Shown piece by piece: positions 7,086 to 12,999 of a stretch of DNA of 12,999 bases. The stretch covers positions 1-12,999 of the forward strand of contig DAOTZU010000160.1 in the NCBI GenBank assembly GCA_034433995.1, in the 5' to 3' direction. The stretch is from DAOTZU01 sp034433995. GTDB lineage: Bacteria; Chloroflexota; Anaerolineae; UBA1429. The notes under the pieces were generated by a model, which worked only from the letters and a program-made list of their open reading frames with translations, did no database searches and had not been told where the DNA came from. Numbering within the stretch: position 1 is the stretch's first letter; each line of letters opens with the position of its first letter. The position numbers and the translations under genes are program-made.

Positions 7086-8864
7086 CTAGCAAGAAGCCGC
7101 CGGTTCCTCCGCCACGGGCAGGGAGAAGCTGAAGGTGCTCCCCTGCCCCTCCACGCTTTCGGCCCAGATGCGCCCCCCATGGGCCTGCACAAGGTGTTTG
7201 GCGATGGCCAGGCCCAGGCCGGTGCCCTGGCCGCTGTGGGCGATGTTGGCCTTGTAAAAGCGCTCAAAGATGCGCGGCAGGCTATCGGCGGGGATGCCGA
7301 TGCCCGTGTCGGCGACGGAGATGATCACGTGATCCCCCTCTGCTCGCGCCGAGACGATCACTTGGCCGCCGGCAGGGGTGAACTTGATGGCGTTGTGCAC
7401 CAGGTTGCTCACCACCTGTTGCATGCGCTCCGCATCGGCCAAGACGGGGGGCAGATCGGGCGGCAAGGCCACCTCCAGGCGCAATTCCGCCCGTTCCGCC
7501 TGGGGGCGCAGGCGCTCCACCGGCGGCTCCACCACCTCTTGCACGGCGACGGCTGCCAGCTGGAGCGGCACCTGGCCCGATTCGATGCGCGAAAGCTCCA
7601 ACAGCTCCTGCACCATCTGGGTCAGGGCGTCCACCTCGGCATCCATGCGCTCCAGGAAGCGTCGCGCCGCGGAGGGATCCTCCAAGGCGCCATCGCGCAA
7701 TGTCTCGGTCAGCGCCTTGAGGGAGGCCAAGGGCGTACGCAGCTCGTGGGAGATGTTGCTGATGAAATCACGGCGCACCGTCTCCAACTGGCGCACCCGG
7801 GTGAGATCCTGAAAGATGACCAAGGAATCCCCCGCGCCTCCATCATCCAGGGGGGTGACGATGGTCTGCAAAAAAGGCCCGCGCCGCCCCTTTTCCACGA
7901 TGGCCACCTGTTGGCCCTCGCCGGCCCGGCAACGGCGCCACAGGGTGATGATCTCCTCATCGCGCACCACTTGGGCGAAGGTGCGCCCAAGGGCCTGGGC
8001 GACCTCCACACCGAGGATGCGGGCCGCGGCGGGGTTGACCAAACGCACCCGCCCCTCGCCATCCACGATCAGCACCCCATCGGCCATATGCTCCAGCACG
8101 GCAGATAACCGGCTGCGCTCTTGCTCCAGGCCATTGATGGTCTCGCGGAGGCGATCGGCCATCTGGTTAAAGGCGCGGGTCAGGGCGCCCACTTCGTCGC
8201 GGGTGGTGGGCAGGAGGCGGGCTTGGAGATCGCCGGCGGCCAGGCGCGTCACCGTCTCGGTGAGGAGCCGCACAGGGCGTGCCGTGCGCTCAGCGATGAC
8301 CAGCGCCAAAAGCAGCGCCACCCCCGCCGTCACCCCCAAAGCCACAAGCAGGGTGCGGCGCAGATGGGCCACATCCCGTTCCACCTGATCCAAGGGGAGG
8401 GCCACGCGCATCACCCCTTGCATCGCCCCATGGGCGCGGATGGGCACGGCCACATAAAGCATCTCGTAGCCCAGAGTCTTGCTCAGGCGCACGCTGCTGC
8501 CCTCGCCCAGGGCCAGAGCCTGTTGCACTTCGGGGCGAAAGAGGTGGTTATCCATCCGGGTCGGGTCCTCGTGGGAATCCGCCAAGACGATGCCATCGGC
8601 GCCGATGAGGGTGAGCCGTGCGCCCAGGATGGCGGCATATTCCCCAAAGAGGGCCGTCAATTCTGCCCGAGGCCCTTCCTCCACCAAGCGCGGCGTGACC
8701 ACCTCGGCCAAGAGGCGGGCCTGTGAGGCAGAACGAGCCCGCAGGTTGGCAAGATACGTCGCGCGCACAAATCCGGCCAGATAGAGCGTCAAGCCCGCCA
8801 GCCCGCCCACGATCAGGAGAATGTAGGGGATGGCGATGCGCCAACGGATGCGGTGAAAGATCAT
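7086..8864 (-). CDS. phoR: Phosphate-regulon sensor histidine kinase PhoR
   Basis: Membrane histidine kinase that phosphorylates PhoB under phosphate limitation. From ATG 8864 (592 residues) the order is: membrane segment 1 (about 12-33), an extracytoplasmic sensor region of about 130 residues (34-167), membrane segment 2 (about 172-191), HAMP linker (193-245), PAS domain (253-355, starting near LSAVLEHMADGVLIVDGEGRV), HisKA with phospho-acceptor H373 in FISNISHELRTPL, then HATPase with N-box NLVHNAIKF, G1 DTGIGIP (519-525) and G2 GTGLGLAI (547-554). The ATG lies 4 nt past the phoB stop and has AGGGG about 8 nt upstream; an in-frame TTG five codons earlier overlaps phoB and is less likely. 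The large outer domain resembles PhoR of Gram-positive bacteria more than that of E. coli, which lacks one. Operon with phoB. Confidence 0.92.
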   Translation of the reverse strand: MIFHRIRWRIAIPYILLIVGGLAGLTLYLAGFVRATYLANLRARSASQARLLAEVVTPRLVEEGPRAELTALFGEYAAILGARLTLIGADGIVLADSHEDPTRMDNHLFRPEVQQALALGEGSSVRLSKTLGYEMLYVAVPIRAHGAMQGVMRVALPLDQVERDVAHLRRTLLVALGVTAGVALLLALVIAERTARPVRLLTETVTRLAAGDLQARLLPTTRDEVGALTRAFNQMADRLRETINGLEQERSRLSAVLEHMADGVLIVDGEGRVRLVNPAAARILGVEVAQALGRTFAQVVRDEEIITLWRRCRAGEGQQVAIVEKGRRGPFLQTIVTPLDDGGAGDSLVIFQDLTRVRQLETVRRDFISNISHELRTPLASLKALTETLRDGALEDPSAARRFLERMDAEVDALTQMVQELLELSRIESGQVPLQLAAVAVQEVVEPPVERLRPQAERAELRLEVALPPDLPPVLADAERMQQVVSNLVHNAIKFTPAGGQVIVSARAEGDHVIISVADTGIGIPADSLPRIFERFYKANIAHSGQGTGLGLAIAKHLVQAHGGRIWAESVEGQGSTFSFSLPVAEEPAASC

Positions 8865-8868
8865 GGTC

Positions 8869-9588
8869 TCACCCCTCAAAACGATAGCCTATGCCGCGCA
8901 CGGTGACCAACCGTTGGGGATGGGCCGGATCGGCCTCGATCTTTTCCCGCAGCCAACGGATGTGCACATCCACCGTGCGGCTGCCGCCATCGTATTCCCA
9001 GCCCCAGACGCGCTCCAGAATCAACTCCCGTGACATGACCATCCCCTTGTGGCGCGCCAAAAAGAGCAAGAGCTCATACTCTTTGGGCTTGAGGTTCAAA
9101 GGGACGCCGCGCAACGTCACCTCCCGCCGGGCCAGGTCAAGGACGAGGTCATCGAACACCAACCGCTCAGCCACGGGCACCCCGCTCTGGAGCTCCTCCC
9201 GCAGCAGGCGCGTACGCCGCAGCAGGGCCTTGACCCGCACCAAAAGTTCGCGCATGCTAAAGGGTTTGGTCACATAGTCGTCGGCGCCCACCTCCAGCCC
9301 CACGATCTTGTCCACCTCGTCGGCGCGGGCGGTGAGCATCAAGATGGGCACGCTCATCTCGCGCCGCAGGATGCGGCAGACCTCCAATCCATCCAGGCCG
9401 GGCAGCATGATATCCAAGATAATGGCGTCCGGGCGCTCCCGCCGGGCCAGTTCCACCGCGGCGCGGCCATCCCGCGCCGTGAAGACGCGGTACCCTTGGC
9501 GCAGAAGGTTATACTCCAACGTCTCCACCAGCGCCGGCTCGTCCTCCACCACCAAGATTCGCGCCGGAGCATCGTGACTCTCGCTCAT
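8869..9588 (-). CDS. phoB: Phosphate-regulon response regulator PhoB (OmpR family)
   Basis: DNA-binding response regulator, 239 residues. The receiver domain (about 8-124) has acidic pair E15/D16, phospho-acceptor D59 in ILDIMLPGLDG, T86 in MLTA and K108 in VTKPF. The C-terminal winged helix (about 138-239) shows LNLKPKEYELLLFLARHKG, SRTVDVHIRWLREKI and the closing VRGIGYRFEG. ATG 9588 is preceded by GAGGTG about 6 nt upstream. An in-frame GTG at 9612 adds eight codons, but these would cover the ribosome binding site. It is followed at once by phoR, and both lie directly upstream of pstSCAB, so assignment to the phosphate response is well supported by context. The sequence alone cannot fully separate PhoB from other OmpR-type regulators. 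Confidence 0.9.
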   Translation of the reverse strand: MSESHDAPARILVVEDEPALVETLEYNLLRQGYRVFTARDGRAAVELARRERPDAIILDIMLPGLDGLEVCRILRREMSVPILMLTARADEVDKIVGLEVGADDYVTKPFSMRELLVRVKALLRRTRLLREELQSGVPVAERLVFDDLVLDLARREVTLRGVPLNLKPKEYELLLFLARHKGMVMSRELILERVWGWEYDGGSRTVDVHIRWLREKIEADPAHPQRLVTVRGIGYRFEG

Positions 9589-9614
9589 CCCCCACACCTC
9601 AGATGCCAACACGC

Positions 9615-9643
9615 GACGAACGTGCTACACCCGCGCGTTCGTC
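9615..9643 (-). promoter_or_regulatory. Hairpin in the phoB 5' untranslated region
   Basis: GACGAACG (9615-9622) and CGTTCGTC (9636-9643) pair perfectly over 8 bp with a 13-nt loop. In the predicted phoB transcript the hairpin lies between the start point (near 9669) and the ribosome binding site. No U run follows. A role in mRNA stability or translation is possible but unproven. Confidence 0.45.
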
Positions 9644-9669
9644 CTGCCTCAAGATTCTCTCACCTCCGT

Positions 9670-9704
9670 GGATACATTGTATCCCATGGCAGAGGGATTG
9701 TCCA
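9670..9704 (-). promoter_or_regulatory. phoB promoter with a palindrome over its -10
   Basis: On the minus strand TGGACA (9704-9699), a 17-nt spacer and TACAAT (9681-9676) form a good sigma-70-type promoter about 90 nt upstream of phoB. The -10 is buried in a perfect palindrome, GGATACATTGTATCC (9670-9684, seven-base arms around one base), which is a plausible operator. It does not resemble the TTAA-core Pho boxes at pstS, so the binding protein is unknown. Confidence 0.6.
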
Positions 9705-9729
9705 TTCCGCCATACAGGGTGAGCAAAGC

Positions 9730-9758
9730 TTGTGGACCGGGCATAAAGGCGTTACAAT
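9730..9758 (+). promoter_or_regulatory. Sulfatase promoter
   Basis: TTGTGG (9730-9735), a 17-nt spacer and TACAAT (9753-9758) lie about 60 nt upstream of the sulfatase ATG. It points away from the phoB promoter, whose -35 lies only 26 bp away, so the two promoters are close enough to influence one another. Confidence 0.6.
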
Positions 9759-9818
9759 GCCCGTGACAGGCGGATATGGATCCGGTATCCTGACGATCTT
9801 TTCCGGAGGAGGTGTAGC

Positions 9819-11207
9819 ATGCCTGGGCAACGTCCCAATATCGTCTTTATCTTGGCCGATGATCTGGGTTATGGCGATTTCAGCGCCTTTAACGGTGGCC
9901 TCTCCGAGACGCCCGTTCTCGACGGTTTCTTGCAAGAGAGCGTCTGCTTCACCCAACATTACGCCGCCTCCTGCGTGTGCAATCCTTCGCGGGCGGCCCT
10001 GCTCACCGGCCGCTATCCCCATCGCACCGGCTCCATCGACACGCTGGAATGGCGCGGCCTGGAGCGCCTGGCCCTCCGGGAGACGACCCTGGCCGATCTG
10101 CTGCAACGGGCGGGCTATGCCACGGGTTTGGTGGGCAAGTGGCACTTGGGCGCCTTTGATCCACGCTACCACCCCATGGCCCGGGGGTTCGACGAGGCGG
10201 TCTGTTTCCGTGGCGGCATGCACGATTATTACCAATGGCGACTAGAGTTCGGCTACCAGGTGGTCCGCGCCGATGGGCGTTACCTCACCGACGTGTGGAC
10301 CGACGAGGCGATACGGTTCATCGAGCGGCACCGCCGGGAACCCTTTTTCCTCCACCTCACCTACAACGCCCCCCACACGCCCCTCCAGGCGCCGGAGGAG
10401 GAGGTCAAGCCTTTCAGCGAGAAGGGCCAGTTCAACCGCGGCGTCAGCACCCTCTATGGGATGATTCGCCGCATGGATCGCGGCGTCGGTCGGGTGTTGG
10501 AGACCCTGCGCCGGCTGGGGTTGGAAGAGAACACCCTCGTCCTTTTCACCAGCGACAACGGCCCGCAATTCGGCGGCCAGGGCGAGGAAAAGTTGGATCG
10601 CTTTAATTGCCAGTTTCGCGGGGCCAAGGGATCGGTGTACGAGGGCGGCATCCGCGTGCCGATGTTGCTGCGTTGGCCGGCCGGGGCCCAGGGCGGGCGC
10701 GAGGTGCACGAGATGGTGCACATGTGCGATTGGTTCCCCACCTTGCTGGCTGCCGTGGGTCTGGAGCCACCCAAGGAGTTGAAGCTGGACGGGGTCAACG
10801 TCCTACCCCTGCTGCAGGGTGAGCCGTGCCGGGTGGAGACACGGCGCTTTTGGCAATGGAACCGCTACACGCCCCTGGTCACCTGCAACGCCGCCATCCG
10901 CGATGGCGATTGGAAACTGGTGCGCCCGGCCATCCGCGAGGCGATGGAGGTGCCGGATATCCACTGGCTGCGCGTCTCCATGTACGAGCCCGAGTATTTC
11001 ATCCAGCATAGCATCCTCCGCGGCGAGCCGGAGCGGCAGGTGCCGCCGCCGCCCCCGCCGGAGCTCTTTAACCTCCGCGAGGATCCCTTGGAGCAGCACA
11101 ACTTGGCGGACAAGTATCCGGAACGGGTGCGCTCCCTCCTCTGTGCCCTGGAGACGTGGTTCGCAGAGGTGGAGGCCGAACGGGCCACCATCCAAGATAT
11201 GCCGTGA
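9819..11207 (+). CDS. Formylglycine-dependent (S1-type) sulfatase
   Basis: This 462-residue alkaline-phosphatase-superfamily sulfatase hydrolyses a sulfate ester. The N-terminal PNIVFILADDLGYGD gives metal ligands D14 and D15. CNPSR (C54 to R58, then AALLTGRYPHRTG) is the Cys-type motif in which C54 becomes formylglycine. GKWHLG (K107, H109), NAPHTP (H186), SDNGPQ (D246, N247) and GAKGSVYEGGIRVP (K270) complete the active site. The C-terminal ELFNLREDPLEQHNLA is usual for the family; a run of six prolines just before it is a local oddity. The start is fixed by GGAGGAGGT 6 nt upstream. There is no signal peptide, so the enzyme is predicted to be cytoplasmic and would act on imported sugars. 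The substrate cannot be read from sequence; a carbohydrate sulfate is suggested by the nearby GH39-like/GH88 gene. No maturation enzyme is in the window. Confidence 0.93.
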   Translation: MPGQRPNIVFILADDLGYGDFSAFNGGLSETPVLDGFLQESVCFTQHYAASCVCNPSRAALLTGRYPHRTGSIDTLEWRGLERLALRETTLADLLQRAGYATGLVGKWHLGAFDPRYHPMARGFDEAVCFRGGMHDYYQWRLEFGYQVVRADGRYLTDVWTDEAIRFIERHRREPFFLHLTYNAPHTPLQAPEEEVKPFSEKGQFNRGVSTLYGMIRRMDRGVGRVLETLRRLGLEENTLVLFTSDNGPQFGGQGEEKLDRFNCQFRGAKGSVYEGGIRVPMLLRWPAGAQGGREVHEMVHMCDWFPTLLAAVGLEPPKELKLDGVNVLPLLQGEPCRVETRRFWQWNRYTPLVTCNAAIRDGDWKLVRPAIREAMEVPDIHWLRVSMYEPEYFIQHSILRGEPERQVPPPPPPELFNLREDPLEQHNLADKYPERVRSLLCALETWFAEVEAERATIQDMP

Positions 11208-11345
11208 AGCCGGCGGGCGCGCCGGGCAACCAAGATGGCATGCAAGGCCGCCAAGCCCGCCGGGGGCTGACCGCTGATCGCCGAGGGCAGCCCCCAAGGG
11301 TAAAAGTATTCTGAGTATATTGAGTATTCTTTCTACAGAAATGCC
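11208..11345 (+). other. Structured gap downstream of the sulfatase
   Basis: No gene is seen here. The stretch holds two imperfectly separated inverted repeats: CCGGCGGGC (11210-11218) with GCCCGCCGG (11255-11263), and GGGGGCTG (11262-11269) with CAGCCCCC (11288-11295). They share two bases, so they could not both form fully. Neither is followed by a T run. Three tandem 9-bp AT-rich repeats follow. Confidence 0.5.
11305..11331 (+). repeat. Three tandem 9-bp repeats
   Basis: AGTATTCTG, AGTATATTG and AGTATTCTT follow one another without gaps (11305-11313, 11314-11322, 11323-11331). The island is AT-rich within a GC-rich region and lies 15 nt before the terminator hairpin. It may be a binding site or a small slippage product. 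Confidence 0.6.
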
Positions 11346-11390
11346 CAGACCTGACAGGTCTCGGAAGACCTGTCAGGTCTGTCAGTTTTT
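11346..11390 (+). terminator. Intrinsic terminator with a doubly palindromic 16-bp stem
   Basis: CAGACCTGACAGGTCT (11346-11361) pairs perfectly with AGACCTGTCAGGTCTG (11366-11381) around the tetraloop CGGA; TCAGTTTTT follows. Each arm is itself a near-palindrome (AGACCTG, one base, CAGGTCT). It most likely ends the sulfatase transcript. The four bases between stem and T run are slightly more than ideal. Confidence 0.75.
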
Positions 11391-11394
11391 CCCT

Positions 11395-11423
11395 TTGACA
11401 AGCTGAGAGGGGCGTGCTACTAT
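11395..11423 (+). promoter_or_regulatory. Near-consensus promoter of the capA-like gene
   Basis: TTGACA (11395-11400), a 17-nt spacer and TACTAT (11418-11423) make the best sigma-70 match in the window. It sits straight after the terminator T run and 34 nt before the ATG, so the downstream gene is probably transcribed on its own and strongly. Confidence 0.8.
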
Positions 11424-11457
11424 GGCCCCACCGAAACCGAGAATCCGCAGGGAGGAA

Positions 11458-12999
11458 ATGGGCGCGCACACATGGCACCCTTTGGGGCCACAAGAGGAGG
11501 AGCCGCGCGGCACCTCTGTAGGGCTGGGCATCCTCCTTTTTGTTGTGGTAGGCCTGTTGTTGGTCGCTCGCCTGGGCCTTTTGGTGCTGTACATCCCCGC
11601 CGCGCCACAAGCACCATCCCCATCGCCGGCGCCCCAGGCCCTCTCGGTGCGCACAAGCACCGTCGAGGCCACGGCCACCCCTTATCCGCCCACCCCGACG
11701 GCGACGGCCACGGAGCCCCCCACACCAAGCCCCACCGCCACGCCCGCCATCCTGCGCCTGGCTGTGGAGCAGCAGGCCTACGCCCCCTATCGCACCCTCT
11801 TTGCCGGCCTAGCCCAACGCCATGAGCACTTGCAGATCATCCCCTACACCAGCACAGTGCCCCTGGACGATACCTTGGCAGCGCAGGCCCATGACGGCGC
11901 CATCTTTTGGTCGGCTCAACCGCCGCCCGAGGCCATCTTGCTCCGGGCAGAGCCCTATGCTGTGATCGTCCACCACTCCTTCCCACGGGATAGTGTATCT
12001 TGGGCCCAGCTCCGCGCCATGGTGGAGGGTAAAGACCAAACGTATCGCCTGATCACGGTGGACGAGGGCCAGCTCGCCGGAGAGCTGGTGGGGCTGGAAG
12101 GCGCCGCCAAAGCGCCCCAGGAGAGGGTGGCCGATTGGCCGGCCGTCAAGGAGTATGTGGCCACCCACCAGGATGCCTGGGCCCTTGTACCTTGGGACGT
12201 GGTGGATTTCCGCGTGCGCACATTAAAGATTGAGGGCCAGCGCTGCAACCCGCGCCATCTGGCCGATTATCCGCTGGGGCGAAGGTTATGGCTGGCCGGC
12301 GCGGGGATTTGGCCGCCACAGTTGGTGGAGGATCTCGGCGCTGCCCTGGGCTATGCGCCCCCGGCGACGCTGGAGCTGGTGGCCGTGGGCGATATTATGT
12401 TGGACCGCACCCTCAAGGAGCGCATGCGCACGCTTGCGGTGCGTTACCCCTTTGAAGGCGCGGGGATTCAGCCCATCTTGGCCGGGGCGGATATCGCCTT
12501 TGGCAACCTGGAAGCGCCCATAGCGGACCGGGGCACCCGCGTGGCCAAGACCTACACCTTCCGCGCCGATCCCCAAGCCGTGGAGGCGCTGGTGTACGCG
12601 GGGCTGGATGTCCTCTCCCTGGCCAATAACCACAGCGGCGATTTCGGCCCCGAGGCGCTCCTGCAGACCCTTGCGCTTTTGCGCCAGGCCGAGATCCTCG
12701 CCGTGGGCGCGGGCGAGACCATCACCCAGGCCCACGAGGCCAAGATCATCACCCGCAACGGTTTGCAGGTGGCCTTCCTGGCCTACAATCAGGTGCCGCC
12801 GGAATCCTTTGCCGCCACGGCCACGCGCCCCGGCCACGCCACAATGGAGCGGGAGCGGATGATCGCCGATGTGCAGGCCGCCCGCCAGCGGGCCGATCTG
12901 GTCATCGTCTCCTGCCATTGGGGGGTGGAGTACACCCCCTATGCCACTGCCACCCAAAGGGAACTGGGCCGCGCCCTGGCCCAAGCCGGCGCCGATCTG
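11458..12999 (+). CDS. Membrane-anchored PBP-like/CapA-family fusion protein (3' end beyond window)
   Basis: ATG 11458 follows GGGAGGAA directly; the frame stays open for 514 codons to the window edge. Order: a short cytoplasmic tail, one membrane helix (about 20-46), a Thr/Pro linker (50-96), then a domain (about 98-300) that looks like a PstS-type periplasmic binding domain (EPYAVIV at 165, WAQLRAMVEG, ALVPWDVVDFRVRTLKIEG, YPLGRRLWL from 271). From about 305 comes a CapA/PGA_cap domain of the metallophosphatase type: VGDIMLD (D312), GNLEAPI (N350, E352), SLANNHSGDFG (N390, N391, H392) and CHWGVEY (H487). CapA is required for poly-gamma-glutamate capsule in Bacillus, but many homologues outside Firmicutes have no known role; the activity here is unknown. 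The rest of the CapA domain is cut off. CapA assignment is firm; the binding-domain call is from motif likeness only. Confidence 0.88.
   Translation, partial: MGAHTWHPLGPQEEEPRGTSVGLGILLFVVVGLLLVARLGLLVLYIPAAPQAPSPSPAPQALSVRTSTVEATATPYPPTPTATATEPPTPSPTATPAILRLAVEQQAYAPYRTLFAGLAQRHEHLQIIPYTSTVPLDDTLAAQAHDGAIFWSAQPPPEAILLRAEPYAVIVHHSFPRDSVSWAQLRAMVEGKDQTYRLITVDEGQLAGELVGLEGAAKAPQERVADWPAVKEYVATHQDAWALVPWDVVDFRVRTLKIEGQRCNPRHLADYPLGRRLWLAGAGIWPPQLVEDLGAALGYAPPATLELVAVGDIMLDRTLKERMRTLAVRYPFEGAGIQPILAGADIAFGNLEAPIADRGTRVAKTYTFRADPQAVEALVYAGLDVLSLANNHSGDFGPEALLQTLALLRQAEILAVGAGETITQAHEAKIITRNGLQVAFLAYNQVPPESFAATATRPGHATMERERMIADVQAARQRADLVIVSCHWGVEYTPYATATQRELGRALAQAGADL

Noticed and set aside
11262..11295. 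GGGGGCTG/CAGCCCCC inverted repeat as sulfatase terminator
   Set aside because: The loop is 18 nt and no T run follows; the hairpin at 11346-11381 with its T run is a far better terminator.
1..12999. Mobile elements, tRNA, rRNA or CRISPR array
   Set aside because: No transposase or integrase motifs, cloverleaf-like segment, rRNA-like stretch or regularly spaced repeat array was seen when reading both strands.

Overview
The window looks like a chromosomal segment of a GC-rich bacterium, most likely a Chloroflexota (Anaerolineae-like) member. This is inferred from three habits common in that phylum: Thr/Pro-rich linkers of the PTPTATPT type after a signal peptide or membrane anchor, a PstS lipoprotein with a VVKETVVVEK-type repeat spacer after the lipidated Cys, and a CapA protein with such a linker. 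No rRNA, tRNA, CRISPR array or transposase was seen, so the placement rests on protein style only.

Layout. Minus strand, in transcription order from right to left: phoB (9588-8869), phoR (8864-7086), pstS (6908-5697), pstC (5608-4610), pstA (4613-3696), pstB (3685-2822), a thioredoxin-type arsenate reductase arsC (2820-2359), then a secreted two-enzyme protein (2238 to beyond the left edge) that joins a GH39-like clan GH-A barrel to a GH88 unsaturated-glucuronyl-hydrolase domain. Plus strand, divergent from phoB: a formylglycine-type sulfatase (9819-11207), then, after a strong hairpin terminator and with its own near-consensus promoter, a membrane-anchored protein (11458 to beyond the right edge) with a periplasmic-binding-protein-like domain followed by a CapA (PGA_cap) domain. 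Both edge genes are open at the window boundary and were recovered by direct translation.

How the genes work together. PhoR/PhoB sense phosphate limitation and switch on the PstSCAB high-affinity phosphate importer. The pstS promoter carries 11-bp-phased TTAA-core repeats like the Pho boxes of other phyla, with a good -10 but no -35, as expected of a PhoB-activated promoter. A 14-bp stem-loop between pstS and pstC could let PstS be made in excess over the membrane parts. phoU, which usually closes such operons, is absent; its place directly after pstB is taken by arsC, one base from the pstB stop. That makes sense if the Pst system brings in arsenate along with phosphate. The GH39-like/GH88 fusion and the sulfatase suggest use of (sulfated) uronic-acid-containing polysaccharide, although no polysaccharide lyase or sulfatase-maturation enzyme is visible. 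The fusion gene's leader shares a split 18-base match with the pstS promoter, so it may be tied to phosphate status.

Most worth a second look: the secreted GH39-like/GH88 fusion, the Pho-box array, the arsC-for-phoU arrangement, the PBP-like/CapA fusion, and the palindrome sitting on the phoB -10 element.
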